Part shown: positions 52,221-61,316 of the stretch, piece after piece
Layout of the letters: every line of letters begins with the position of its first letter
How positions within the stretch are numbered: position 1 is the first letter of the stretch
Assembly (NCBI GenBank): GCA_947498705.1
Contig: CANMLW010000001.1
Span: forward strand, 744,001-808,000
DNA: 64,000 nt
From: an uncultured Aquimarina sp.
GTDB lineage: Bacteria; Bacteroidota; Bacteroidia; Flavobacteriales; Flavobacteriaceae
Direction: 5' to 3'
Program-made: the position numbers and the translations under genes
Notes under the pieces: generated by a model
Databases searched by the model: none
Told to the model about the DNA's origin: nothing
Seen by the model: only the letters and a program-made list of their open reading frames with translations

Positions 52221-53054
52221 ATGAAAAGATCATTCACATTAATCGCAATGTCGGGAGCGTTAATCATGACATCGTGTGTATCAAAAAAGAAATACGTTGC
52301 TTTGGATCAAGAACTACAAAACACTCGTAGTACTTTACAAAAGACCGTTGTAGAAAAAGAAGAGTTAGAAGAAAAATTTGCTAAGATAGAAGCTAGAGTA
52401 GCAGATTACAATGCTAAAATTAACTCTTTAAAAGATTCTAATGATGAAAAAATGGTTATGGTAGGTGATGTTGCTGCTATATCTAATAAGACTAAGGAAA
52501 GAATGAAGGCTACTTTGGCCAATGTAGATCAACAAAAATTACAGGGAGCAACTTCGTTAAAAGATTCTATGAATATTGCGGTTTCTCACAACCTTAAGAA
52601 TTCATTATCTGATAACCTAAAAGAAGACGAAGATATTTCTGTAAACATAGATAATACGGTAGTAATGATATCAATTTCTGATAAAATGCTATTTAAAAGC
52701 GGTAGTTACAGGATAAGTAATAAAGCTAACGATATATTAACAAAATTAGCAGAGGTGATTAATTCTGAACCAAGTTTAGAAGTTATGGTAGAAGGTCATA
52801 CAGACTCTAGAACAATAAGTACTCCTGTATTAGAAGATAACTGGGATCTAAGTGTTAAAAGAGCAACCTCTATCATTAGAAAGTTACAAAATGAGTACAA
52901 TGTAGATCCTTCAAAATTAATAGCTTCAGGAAGAAGTAGTTACAAACCTTTAGTAGAGAACGATTCTAAAGAAAATATGGCTATCAATAGACGTACAAAA
53001 ATCGTATTATTACCAAATATGGATAAATTCTTTGCGATGTTGTCTTCTAACTAA
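52221..53054 (+). CDS. OmpA-family lipoprotein
   Basis: 277 residues. Lipoprotein signal MKRSFTLIAMSGALIMTSC (Cys19), then a coiled coil (about 25-70: QELQNTRSTLQKTVVEKEEL) and a helical spacer. The OmpA C-like peptidoglycan-binding domain covers about 145-270: VMISISDKMLFKSGSYRISN, VMVEGHTDSR (the Asp that contacts DAP), NWDLSVKRATSIIRKL and NRRTKIVLLP. It tethers the outer membrane or a complex to peptidoglycan. Strongly expressed type; a GC-rich hairpin follows. Confidence 0.9.
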   Translation: MKRSFTLIAMSGALIMTSCVSKKKYVALDQELQNTRSTLQKTVVEKEELEEKFAKIEARVADYNAKINSLKDSNDEKMVMVGDVAAISNKTKERMKATLANVDQQKLQGATSLKDSMNIAVSHNLKNSLSDNLKEDEDISVNIDNTVVMISISDKMLFKSGSYRISNKANDILTKLAEVINSEPSLEVMVEGHTDSRTISTPVLEDNWDLSVKRATSIIRKLQNEYNVDPSKLIASGRSSYKPLVENDSKENMAINRRTKIVLLPNMDKFFAMLSSN

Positions 53055-53087
53055 ATTTAGAAGATACTATAAAAATATTTTATTATA

Positions 53088-53124
53088 AGAAAGGGGGGTG
53101 ATTTTGAATCACCCCCCCTTTCTT
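53088..53124. terminator. GC-rich bidirectional hairpin
   Basis: AAGAAAGGGGGGTGATT pairs with AATCACCCCCCCTTTCTT, a strong stem with one extra C, separating the OmpA gene and the convergent methyltransferase gene. Runs of G/C are unusual for this AT-rich genome. Confidence 0.7.
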
Positions 53125-53154
53125 GTCTTGTATACAAAAAAACTATGTATCTTC

Positions 53155-54372
53155 TTATAATTGGTAATATCCACATTTTAGATATGCTCCTTCCTTAAAA
53201 CCTATTGGATGATCTACATCATGTGCGGTCTTTTGTATAACTTCGAAAGCTCTTCCTGTGTCCATTATATTTTTTTCTGAAATACTAAAAAACTCATCCG
53301 CCAATACTCTTGACGAACACGAGGCCAATACCAAAATACCATTTTGAGCTACCAACTGAGCCCCTAATTTTGATAATCGTGCATAGCTGTTTTTTGCTTT
53401 CTCTATCTCACTTTCTCTTTTTGCAAAAGATGGCGGATCAATAACCACAATATCAAAAAGCTTTTGAGCATCGATCAAAGATTGTAGTCCTTTAAAAGCA
53501 TCTGCAACCAAAACTTCATGCGTCCCTTTATGTGGGTTTAAAGCAGCATTGCTTTTGGCCATATCCAGAGCATGTTTACTTATATCCAAACTTACAACTT
53601 CTCTCGCTCCTCCTGTAAGTGCGTGAACAGAAAACCCTCCTGCATAAGAAAATACATCTAACACCGTTTTTCCTGAAGCCAACTCCCCTACCATTTTTCT
53701 ATTATGACGATGATCCAGAAAATAACCTGTTTTATGGCCTTTAATGACATTTGCAGAAAACAAGACTCCGTGCTCCCTAAAAACAACCACTTCATCTTTT
53801 AACTCTCCATAGACAATCTGCCCATCTTTAAGTCCGTATACATCTCCTTTTGTTTGCAATAACCTACTTAATCTTAGCACAACAGTTGTAACACCAGTAA
53901 TTGCTATTAAATGCTTAAGAATCCAATTAAAATAAGGAAACCATATATGCGAATATAACTTTATAACCAATACATTATCATACACATCTGCAATAAGCCC
54001 GGGAAGATGATCATTTTCTCCAAATAACAATCGATAACTATTGGTATCGGTAAGCAATAATGGTTTTCTTAGCTCATAGGCTTGAAATATCTTTTCTTTA
54101 AACCATGCTTCATTTATCTGGGCAGCTTTTTTAAATTGAATTAGTTTAATTCGAATAGGTGAGTATGGATCGTACAAACCACAAGCCAAAAAATTATTTT
54201 TGGCATTATCAAATATAATAACAAGATCTCCCGCAGTTCCTTCTAGGTTTTGTTTAAGAATACTATCTTCAAAAACCCATGGATGGTGTTTTTTCACCAT
54301 CTTCTCTGCGGCAGGCTTTAACTTTACCGCTAGTCGTTTTGTTGTTATAAAAGGTAGAGGGTTATGATCCAT
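53155..54372 (-). CDS. RlmI-like class I SAM-dependent 23S rRNA (cytosine-C5) methyltransferase
   Basis: 405 residues from ATG 54372; an upstream TTG (54381) is rejected. N-terminal PUA-like domain with VKKHHPWVFEDSILKQ and GDLVIIFD, then the EEHD-like domain, then the Rossmann part: YFLDHRHNRKMVGELA, VLDVFSYAGGFSVHALTGGA (SAM motif I) with EVVSLDISKHALDMAK, and the catalytic FDIVVIDPPSFAKRE and LASCSSRV. RlmI methylates C1962 of 23S rRNA in E. coli. Gene order with the helicase 15 nt upstream suggests one transcript. Confidence 0.88.
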   Translation of the reverse strand: MDHNPLPFITTKRLAVKLKPAAEKMVKKHHPWVFEDSILKQNLEGTAGDLVIIFDNAKNNFLACGLYDPYSPIRIKLIQFKKAAQINEAWFKEKIFQAYELRKPLLLTDTNSYRLLFGENDHLPGLIADVYDNVLVIKLYSHIWFPYFNWILKHLIAITGVTTVVLRLSRLLQTKGDVYGLKDGQIVYGELKDEVVVFREHGVLFSANVIKGHKTGYFLDHRHNRKMVGELASGKTVLDVFSYAGGFSVHALTGGAREVVSLDISKHALDMAKSNAALNPHKGTHEVLVADAFKGLQSLIDAQKLFDIVVIDPPSFAKRESEIEKAKNSYARLSKLGAQLVAQNGILVLASCSSRVLADEFFSISEKNIMDTGRAFEVIQKTAHDVDHPIGFKEGAYLKCGYYQL

Positions 54373-54387
54373 TACTGCCAAACATTC

Positions 54388-55908
54388 TTAATCTTCTCTA
54401 AACAGAAGATTGATCTTTGACCGAAGTTTTCGCTTATAATCTTCTTCTAACCAATCTCTATAATTCTTTGTACTTTTACTAATACAATAAGAATACCTAC
54501 GAACTCGATATTCTATATCTTGATCTAATAATTTACTTAATATTCGAGCATCAAAAACATCCTCGCTGTTTTCACAACACATTTTTGCATGTTGATCTAT
54601 AGATTTTTCTAGTACAGTTAAGCTTCTAAGACCAAACTTTTTGGTTTTGGCATACTCCTCTTCTATATCAAAATCTGTATCTTCAGATTTAGCAAACTCT
54701 CTTCTTAGGTCTTCTGGTAATACATATCTAAAATTACGCTCAATCTCTTCATCTCCCACCAGGTTATCATAATAAAAATCAGGAGATCTAAAAATCGATT
54801 GCCAATCTACATCAGAGTTCCATAGACCAAATCTAGCCGTATTATTTCCCAAATCGAGTATCGCAAACTCTTTTTTGGTTGGCAAAATCCTGGAACCTCG
54901 ACCAATCATCTGAAAATATAAGGTAAGTGATTTGGTTGCTCTGTTAAGAATAATGGTTTCAACAGTTGGTTCATCAAAACCTGTTGTCAAAATACTTACC
55001 GAAGATAATATGGCGTCATCGGTATTCTTAAACCAGGCTAATATTTCTTCTCGTTCTTGTTTACTATTTGTATTATCTAAATGTCGTATTGGATACCCTG
55101 CTTTTTTAAAAGTATCATATACATATATAGAAGTATTAATACCGTTATTAAAAATCAGTGTTTTCTTACCTTTACCCTTTTCTTCATAAGCATGTAACAG
55201 CTTATCCTGCATCATCATATTTGTGTAAAGCTCTTCTGAAGATTTTACGGTATAATCTCCATTCATCCCTATTTTAAGAGATCCTAAACCTACATCAAAA
55301 GTATAAGTAACCGGTTTGGCCAAAAAACCACTCTTAATCAAAGAATTAATCGTGTCTCCTACTATTAACTCATTATAGTTATCTTTCATAGGAAGTTTCA
55401 TATTTGAACTAAGCGGTGTTGCTGTTACTCCTAATATAAAACAGTGTTTAAAAAAGCGAAAAAGCTTTCTAAAAGAATTATAATGTGCTTCATCGATAAT
55501 CACCATTCCAACATCCAACAGCTCCAAACGATTTTCATTAAGCCTGTTATTTAGCGTTTCGACCATGGCCACAAAACACATGTACTCGCTTTGATCATCT
55601 AGTTCTTTTACAGAGCTATTAATGATTTTGTTCTTTACCTTAAATTCGGTAAGCATTTTAGAAGTTTGCCCACAAAGCTCTATACGATGCGTAAGAACAA
55701 CCACCTTCTTTTTGGTAGTTTCGGTATATCTCCTTACTATTTCAGAAAATATAACAGTCTTCCCTCCTCCTGTAGGAAGTTGATACAACAAATTGTATTT
55801 TTCGGGAAATTCATTTAAGCGCTTAAAAATCTTATCGATATCACGTTGTTGATAATCATATAAAACTTTCCTACCTTTATTATGTATCTCTGCGGGTTTT
55901 AATCCCAT
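54388..55908 (-). CDS. DEAD/DEAH-box helicase (SSL2/Rad25-like)
   Basis: 506 residues from ATG 55908 (an upstream TTG is rejected). Helicase motifs: LYDYQQRDIDKIFKRL (Q-like), GGGKTVIFSEIV (Walker A), MVIIDEAHYNSF (DEAH), GVTATPL (motif III), KTLIFNNG, SVSILTTGFDEPTVETIIL, and FQMIGRGSRILP (motif VI). Superfamily 2 type I restriction/RNA helicase-like, without extra nuclease domain. C-terminal 100 residues of unknown fold. Probable DNA or RNA unwinding; substrate unknown. Upstream of the RlmI-like gene on the same strand, 15 nt apart. Confidence 0.87.
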   Translation of the reverse strand: MGLKPAEIHNKGRKVLYDYQQRDIDKIFKRLNEFPEKYNLLYQLPTGGGKTVIFSEIVRRYTETTKKKVVVLTHRIELCGQTSKMLTEFKVKNKIINSSVKELDDQSEYMCFVAMVETLNNRLNENRLELLDVGMVIIDEAHYNSFRKLFRFFKHCFILGVTATPLSSNMKLPMKDNYNELIVGDTINSLIKSGFLAKPVTYTFDVGLGSLKIGMNGDYTVKSSEELYTNMMMQDKLLHAYEEKGKGKKTLIFNNGINTSIYVYDTFKKAGYPIRHLDNTNSKQEREEILAWFKNTDDAILSSVSILTTGFDEPTVETIILNRATKSLTLYFQMIGRGSRILPTKKEFAILDLGNNTARFGLWNSDVDWQSIFRSPDFYYDNLVGDEEIERNFRYVLPEDLRREFAKSEDTDFDIEEEYAKTKKFGLRSLTVLEKSIDQHAKMCCENSEDVFDARILSKLLDQDIEYRVRRYSYCISKSTKNYRDWLEEDYKRKLRSKINLLFRED

Positions 55909-56162
55909 GAAGCTTCTATTAAAAATAAGCAACAAAATTAAGTACTTTTAAAGGTTAAATGAAGGAATTAATGAAATATATTTCTTCATTTTTTTTATAA
56001 TTTACATGCAAATCTAATTTTAGGATAGAAATTATGGTCTATCCCGATACATTTCAGAATGTTAATTAATCATAATTATTAATTTTCGTTACGCTCATAT
56101 TTTAATTTTGAAATTAGCAATCACGCACCATTCGGTAAAACATGAAGTAAATAGCAATTTTA

Positions 56163-57032
56163 ATGACAAAAACTGATAAAGATTTAATCCCAGTACAGGC
56201 ACTTTTAATGCCAAAATCAATCGTACATACTGCCAAAATACTAAATTGGATCTCTCCATTTTTGGCTTCAAGATTTGCTGCCAGGATATTTTTAACACCC
56301 TATAGTTACAAAAGACCTGATAGAGAAAAAGGAATGCATCAAAACAGTAAAAAAGAGAATATCTATATTAATGCTATCAGACGAAAAGTAGTCGTCTATA
56401 CCTTTGGGGATTCGCCCAAAAAAATCCTTTTGGTTCATGGTTGGTCTGGTAGTGGTACACAGCTATCAAAAATTGCTGAAGCTCTTTTACAACAAGGATA
56501 TAGTACGATCAGTTTTGATGCTCCTGCGCATGGAGATGCCCCAGGTAAACGAAGTATGTTGCCTTTTTTTATAGAAACTATTTATCAATTAGAAAAAACA
56601 CATGGCCCCTTCGAAGCTGCTATAGGACATTCCTTGGGCGGAATGTCTTTACTAAGAGCTACCAAATGTGGACTTCAAATTAAAAGACTTATCATTATAG
56701 GTACAGCCAATAGTATTACAGCAGTGACCAAAAATTTTGTAAAAAACCTGCAATTAGGACAAAATGTAGGCCGTCTTATCAAAGCCTATTTTGATGACCG
56801 ATATGGCGAGGATATCGACAACTATTCTGGAGCCGTATCTGCTGCAGATGTTACCATACCAACCCTAGTAATTCATGATAAAAATGATGTAGATGTACAT
56901 TATAGTGCTGCTCATGAGATAGCCGATAATTTAAAAAATGGTGAACTTTTGATTACCGAACAATTGGGCCACAGAAAAATCTTAGGAAACAAAGATGTTA
57001 TAGAAAAAATATTAAAATTTATTTTGGAATAG
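56163..57032 (+). CDS. alpha/beta hydrolase
   Basis: 289 residues, no signal peptide. Alpha/beta-hydrolase motifs: ILLVHGWSGSGTQLSKIAEA (oxyanion HGW), AAIGHSLGGMSLL (GHSLGG with nucleophile Ser), LVIHDKNDVDVHYS (acid Asp), and TEQLGHRKILGN (base His near the end). N-terminal helix-rich cap. Substrate unknown. Promoter not recognised; the msrB genes follow on the same strand. Confidence 0.87.
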   Translation: MTKTDKDLIPVQALLMPKSIVHTAKILNWISPFLASRFAARIFLTPYSYKRPDREKGMHQNSKKENIYINAIRRKVVVYTFGDSPKKILLVHGWSGSGTQLSKIAEALLQQGYSTISFDAPAHGDAPGKRSMLPFFIETIYQLEKTHGPFEAAIGHSLGGMSLLRATKCGLQIKRLIIIGTANSITAVTKNFVKNLQLGQNVGRLIKAYFDDRYGEDIDNYSGAVSAADVTIPTLVIHDKNDVDVHYSAAHEIADNLKNGELLITEQLGHRKILGNKDVIEKILKFILE

Positions 57033-57104
57033 TTATTGATTGGTTATGTATCATATTTTTGTACGACTACTCGTTATATAAATATTCAATTAAAACAGAG
57101 AATT

Positions 57105-57599
57105 ATGAAACGTGTTATTTTAGTAATGATGGCTATATTAGCAATAAGTTGTACAGGAACTGCTCAAAAAGAAGGCAAAACCACCAAAAAGGTTTACGAA
57201 GTATCTAAGACCAATGCAGAATGGAAAAAAATACTGACCAACGAACAATATTATATCTTGAGACAGGCAGGAACCGAAAGGCCTCATTCTAGCCTATTAA
57301 ACAAATTATATGCCTCTGGTACATTTCATTGTGCAGGATGTAATACACCGTTATATGAAAGCAAATATAAATTTGATAGCGGAACGGGGTGGCCAAGTTT
57401 TGACAGAGCTGTAAAAGGAAATGTTGATAAAGATGTAGATTACAAATTAGGATATGCAAGATCAGAATTATTATGTAGTACCTGTGGTGGGCATTTAGGA
57501 CATGTTTTTAACGACGGCCCTAGAGAAACTACCGGTATGAGGCATTGTATTAATGGAGATGCCTTGATTTTTAAACCAACCAAAACCAATAATGAGTAA
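57105..57599 (+). CDS. msrB: periplasmic MsrB lipoprotein (peptide-methionine R-S-oxide reductase)
   Basis: 164 residues from ATG 57105; upstream in-frame starts would displace the signal. Lipoprotein signal MKRVILVMMAILAISC (Cys16). MsrB motifs: HCAGCNTPLYES and CSTCGGHLGHVFNDG (zinc CxxC pairs), SGTGWPSFDRA, and MRHCINGDA with catalytic Cys. The recycling Cys of the GCGWPSF motif is Thr here, so it must be reduced by another route, as in one-Cys MsrBs. It repairs R-methionine sulfoxide in envelope proteins. The downstream paralog overlaps by 8 nt. Confidence 0.92.
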   Translation: MKRVILVMMAILAISCTGTAQKEGKTTKKVYEVSKTNAEWKKILTNEQYYILRQAGTERPHSSLLNKLYASGTFHCAGCNTPLYESKYKFDSGTGWPSFDRAVKGNVDKDVDYKLGYARSELLCSTCGGHLGHVFNDGPRETTGMRHCINGDALIFKPTKTNNE

Positions 57600-57990
57600 A
57601 TACCCAATACATAAATCAGAAACCGACTGGAAATCGCAACTAACTGAAGAGCAGTATAAAGTGCTACGAAAAAAAGGAACCGAAAGACCTTTTACCGGAG
57701 CTTATAATATGCATTCCGAAAAAGGAACCTATCTATGTATGGGATGTAATACGCCACTTTTTGATAGTGCAACAAAGTTTGATTCTGGCTGCGGATGGCC
57801 AAGTTTTGATGAATCTATAGAAGGTGCAATAGAATATATTAGAGATACCTCTCATGGGATGATACGCACAGAAATCGTTTGTTCGAATTGCGGTGGACAT
57901 ATTGGCCATGTTTTTAACGATGGCCCTACGCAAACAGGACAGCGCTATTGTGTAAACTCTGTAAGTATCGATTTTGATAAAAAGCAATAA
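57592..57990 (+). CDS. msrB: cytosolic MsrB (peptide-methionine R-S-oxide reductase)
   Basis: 132 residues, no signal peptide. MsrB motifs: CMGCNTPLFDS, SGCGWPSFDES with the recycling Cys present, CSNCGGHIGHVFNDG, and QRYCVNSVS with catalytic Cys. It reduces free and protein R-methionine sulfoxide in the cytosol with thioredoxin. It overlaps the upstream MsrB by 8 nt, giving a compartment-split pair in which this copy has the two-Cys type and the exported copy the one-Cys type. Confidence 0.94.
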   Translation: MSKYPIHKSETDWKSQLTEEQYKVLRKKGTERPFTGAYNMHSEKGTYLCMGCNTPLFDSATKFDSGCGWPSFDESIEGAIEYIRDTSHGMIRTEIVCSNCGGHIGHVFNDGPTQTGQRYCVNSVSIDFDKKQ

Positions 57991-58009
57991 TTAACAAATA
58001 AAAACACGT

Positions 58010-58489
58010 ATGAGAAAAATTTTCACTTTGGTATGCTTGATGGCGGTTATGCTTACTTCTTGTTCTAACGATGATGATCGTGTCGATAATGATACTATTG
58101 GACTCACATTTGAGACCACAGTTGATTTTACGCCTAATAATGAATATGGAACGCGCTTTGAATTTCCTGAAAATATTTTTGAATCTGATGTGGTATTGGT
58201 TTATCGTAGAGAAAATGTTGACAATCAACTTGAAGTCTGGGAACCATTACCTACGGTCACTATATTCCTAAATGATAATGCTGATACTTCTGTACAATAT
58301 AGATTTAATTATACCATTGGAGATGTTGATATTTTATTAGAAAGTAATAACCCTGATTTGGTTCCGGCTGATCTTACAGATAATCAAAAGTTTAGAATTG
58401 TGGTTGTTCCTGCTAATTTTGCCAAAAATACCAAGATAGATTTATCTGATTTTAATGCCGTACAGAAAGCACTACATTTGGAATTATAA
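58010..58489 (+). CDS. small flavobacterial lipoprotein, function unknown
   Basis: 159 residues. Lipoprotein signal MRKIFTLVCLMAVMLTSC (Cys18), followed by acidic NDDDRVDND, then a beta-rich part with FTPNNEYGTRFEF, VVLVYRRENVDNQLEVWEPL and FRIVVVPANFAKNTKIDLSD. Close relatives in Flavobacteria are annotated as hypothetical, sometimes wrongly as dihydrolipoamide dehydrogenase. It follows the msrB pair by 19 nt, so it may be in the same transcript. Function unknown. Confidence 0.75.
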   Translation: MRKIFTLVCLMAVMLTSCSNDDDRVDNDTIGLTFETTVDFTPNNEYGTRFEFPENIFESDVVLVYRRENVDNQLEVWEPLPTVTIFLNDNADTSVQYRFNYTIGDVDILLESNNPDLVPADLTDNQKFRIVVVPANFAKNTKIDLSDFNAVQKALHLEL

Positions 58490-58554
58490 AATAACACTAA
58501 ATAATCTTTAAAAAAATATAAAACTTTCAGGACTCAAAATATTGTTATATAAAA

Positions 58555-58587
58555 TATAAAGGCTCAAAGTAATTTTGAGCCTTTATA
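58555..58587 (+). terminator. intrinsic terminator of the msrB operon
   Basis: TATAAAGGCTCAAA (58555-58568) pairs exactly with TTTGAGCCTTTATA (58574-58587), 5-nt loop. It ends the msrB-lipoprotein operon. Confidence 0.75.
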
Positions 58588-58639
58588 ATTTGTTGTTGTT
58601 TGTCATGGCAGATATAATGTAACAACTCATAAATGATAA

Positions 58640-59209
58640 TCACGCTACCCACTCTAAGTATGCAGGATCGTTTGCTATCATTTTAAACAATCTCTTTTTG
58701 GATTCGCATTTCTTTTTACGCACATATCCTTCAGAAAACCCCATTATAGAAGCTATTTCTCTGGCACTCTTACCGTCAAAATACAGTTCCCATAGATTTT
58801 GAGTATTTTCTCCTAATTGGTTATAGTATTTTTTGAATACAGCTTTTTCATCCTTATTAATAAGCTGATCCAAGGTATCATTCTTTCCAAAATCTACATA
58901 ATCGAATACCTCTGGTATGTATTGCAGTTTTTTTGTGTTTTGCAAATGTGTTCTCCAAAGATTTTTGCAAATACCAAATAGATAATTTCTAACATTAGAA
59001 TGTATACAGGAGGGTTTATCCTTAAGTACCATTAACAATTGTAATATGGCTTCTTGCATAATATCCTGAGCATCTTCTACCCTTCCCCCTTTTTTAAGTA
59101 TATAAGATTTAAATCTGGGATAAATGAACTCATAAAGTTCTTCCAACGCATTGGTATCATTAATTAATTTTTTTATGCCCGGAGGTAAACATTTTACTTG
59201 TGTATTCAT
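58640..59209 (-). CDS. ECF-type RNA polymerase sigma factor
   Basis: 189 residues. Sigma region 2: ELYEFIYPRFKSYILKKGGR, EDAQDIMQEAILQLL and FGICKNLWRTHLQNT. Region 4: LWELYFDGKSAREIASIMGF with SEGYVRKKKCESKKRLF. It is in the sigma-70 family with the Bacteroidetes ECF arrangement, but no anti-sigma factor or TonB partner is adjacent. Its target promoters are unknown. It reads away from the 59210-59863 gap, which holds phased repeats. Confidence 0.85.
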   Translation of the reverse strand: MNTQVKCLPPGIKKLINDTNALEELYEFIYPRFKSYILKKGGRVEDAQDIMQEAILQLLMVLKDKPSCIHSNVRNYLFGICKNLWRTHLQNTKKLQYIPEVFDYVDFGKNDTLDQLINKDEKAVFKKYYNQLGENTQNLWELYFDGKSAREIASIMGFSEGYVRKKKCESKKRLFKMIANDPAYLEWVA

Positions 59210-59475
59210 CTTCTTTTTCTTTACTTTTTCTTACCGTTCTCTAAAAACAACTTGTCTATCAAGACAGGTATTTTTGCTGATGTAAAAGTAGATTGAAATG
59301 AAGGTGTGATACAAGAAGAGTAACTCGTAATTACGGGAATTAAGCGTGGTTTTTCTGTAAATCCGTGTAATGATATGGCCCGAACAGGGTAACAAAAAAA
59401 GTATTCAAAAACACCTAAGGCATTATGTATCAATATACATAACAACATCATTGACTGTTATGAAATACTTCTAAA

Positions 59476-59622
59476 ACATTTTGCGACATGATTGAAGCAT
59501 TTTATACTATGATTCGTTCATTTTATAGTATTTCTCATACATTCTGGAATATATAACAAGCATTTTGAAACGTGACTTACCTATTAAGTAATATTCTTAC
59601 ACATTTTGTTACCCTATTGATG
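59476..59622. repeat. seven degenerate 21-bp repeats in the gap upstream of sigma factor and lpdA
   Basis: Units begin at 59476, 59497, 59518, 59539, 59560, 59581 and about 59601; the first six are exactly 21 bp apart. Consensus nCATTTTnnnAnnATnATTnn: e.g. ACATTTTGCGACATGATTGA, GCATTTTATACTATGATTCG, TCATTTTATAGTATTTCTCA. They occupy the 654-nt gap between the sigma gene (59209) and lpdA (59864), with no gene in it. Two-turn phasing points to protein binding on one face of the helix. No binding protein is known. Similar periodicity occurs at 16296-16337. Confidence 0.55.
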
Positions 59623-59863
59623 AGAATTATCTAATTAATAAAGTGAGTCATTCCAGATTTGATATGGAGTTTATTTACTAGGTCAAAAACTTCGTAATAA
59701 TATTTAACAATTAAGAAACTAACATCGTGTCCATAGGCATCGTGTTTTTGTTTTTATAACAATTTACTCTCCTAGTTATACCAAATAAATTAAGGAAAGC
59801 CTAAATCGCTTTCTGATTATCCTAATTATCCTTAAATTCGTGGCTTCAAAAATAAACACATTT

Positions 59864-61255
59864 ATGAGCACATATGATATCATCGTTTTAGGTAGTGGTC
59901 CTGGAGGATATGTAACCGCAATACGAGCTTCACAATTAGGTTTTAAAACCGCTGTAGTAGAAAAAGAAAACCTGGGAGGTGTTTGCCTTAACTGGGGATG
60001 TATACCCACAAAAGCATTGTTAAAAAGTGCACAGGTATTTGATTATCTTAAACACGCTTCTGACTATGGATTAACGGTAGAAAAATTTGACAAAGATTTT
60101 GATGCAGTAGTAAAACGTAGTCGTGGTGTTGCAGACGGAATGAGCAAAGGTGTGCAGTTTCTAATGAAAAAGAATAAAATCGATGTGATCGAAGGGTTTG
60201 GTAAGCTAAAAGCAGGTAAAAAAGTTACTGTAACAGCTGCCGATGGAAAAGAGACTGACTATGAAGCAAAAAACATCATCATCGCTACAGGAGCAAGATC
60301 TAGAGAATTACCAAACTTACCGCAAGATGGTCAAAAAGTAATTGGATACAGAGAAGCAATGACTTTGCCAACACAACCCAAGAAAATGATTGTTGTGGGA
60401 TCTGGTGCGATTGGTGTAGAGTTTGCACATTTTTATAATGCAATGGGAACAGAAGTTACTATTGTAGAGTTTTTACCAAATCTGGTTCCTCTGGAAGATG
60501 AAGAAGTATCGAAGCAATTTGCCCGTAACTTCAAAAAAGCAGGAATCAAAGTAATGACCAATTCTTCTGTAGAAAGTGTTGATACCAGTGGTGATGGCGT
60601 AAAAGCAACTGTAAAGACCAAAAAAGGAGAAGAAATCCTAGAAGCAGACATTGTTTTATCGGCAGTAGGTATTAAAACCAATATAGAAAACATAGGATTA
60701 GAAGAATTAGGAATTGCAACCGATAGAGACAAGATTGTAGTAAATGATTGGTATCAAACTAATATCCCAGGAGTTTACGCGATTGGAGATGTAGTACCCG
60801 GTCCTGCATTAGCGCATGTTGCCTCTGCAGAAGGAATTACTTGTGTAGAAAAAATAGCAGGAATGAACGTTGAAGCTATCGACTATGGTAATATTCCTGG
60901 GTGTACGTATGCATCACCCGAAATTGCAAGTGTAGGAATGACAGAAAAACAAGCTAAAGAAGCAGGTTACGAATTGAAAATTGGTAAATTTCCTTTCTCT
61001 GCCTCTGGAAAAGCGAGTGCCGCAGGAACCAAAGACGGTTTTGTAAAAGTAATTTTTGATGCGAAATACGGAGAATGGTTAGGTTGCCATATGATAGGTG
61101 CTGGTGTTACCGATATGATTGCAGAAGCTGTTCTTGGAAGAAAATTAGAGACCACAGGTCATGAAGTACTAAAAGCTATTCATCCTCACCCAACAATGAG
61201 TGAAGCCGTGATGGAAGCTGTAGCTGATGCTTATGACGAAGTAATTCATCTATAA
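59864..61255 (+). CDS. lpdA: dihydrolipoyl dehydrogenase
   Basis: 463 residues from ATG 59864 (upstream GTG at 59840 rejected). FAD site DIIVLGSGPGGYVTAIRASQ, redox disulfide GGVCLNWGCIPTKALL, NAD site MIVVGSGAIGVEFAHFYNAM, YAIGDVV, and C-terminal HPHPTMSEAVMEA with the active-site His. It is the E3 flavoprotein of 2-oxoacid dehydrogenase and glycine cleavage complexes; no E1, E2 or glycine cleavage genes are adjacent, so it is a stand-alone copy. Intrinsic terminator follows. Confidence 0.95.
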   Translation: MSTYDIIVLGSGPGGYVTAIRASQLGFKTAVVEKENLGGVCLNWGCIPTKALLKSAQVFDYLKHASDYGLTVEKFDKDFDAVVKRSRGVADGMSKGVQFLMKKNKIDVIEGFGKLKAGKKVTVTAADGKETDYEAKNIIIATGARSRELPNLPQDGQKVIGYREAMTLPTQPKKMIVVGSGAIGVEFAHFYNAMGTEVTIVEFLPNLVPLEDEEVSKQFARNFKKAGIKVMTNSSVESVDTSGDGVKATVKTKKGEEILEADIVLSAVGIKTNIENIGLEELGIATDRDKIVVNDWYQTNIPGVYAIGDVVPGPALAHVASAEGITCVEKIAGMNVEAIDYGNIPGCTYASPEIASVGMTEKQAKEAGYELKIGKFPFSASGKASAAGTKDGFVKVIFDAKYGEWLGCHMIGAGVTDMIAEAVLGRKLETTGHEVLKAIHPHPTMSEAVMEAVADAYDEVIHL

Positions 61256-61283
61256 TAGCTATTTATAATATACTATTACAAAG

Positions 61284-61316
61284 AAATGCCTTACTGAAAT
61301 AGTAAGGCATTTTTTA
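61284..61316 (+). terminator. intrinsic terminator of lpdA
   Basis: AAATGCCTTACT (61284-61295) pairs with AGTAAGGCATTT (61301-61312) and is followed by TTTTTATTG. Confidence 0.85.

Noticed and set aside
55909..55935. TTG start for the helicase
   Set aside because: ATG 55908 gives the normal N-terminus; similar TTG starts at 1777, 4815, 49625 and 54381 and a GTG at 59840 were rejected for the same reason.
59221..59451. Reverse-strand 76-codon frame upstream of the sigma factor
   Set aside because: No recognisable protein features and it lies in the regulatory gap.
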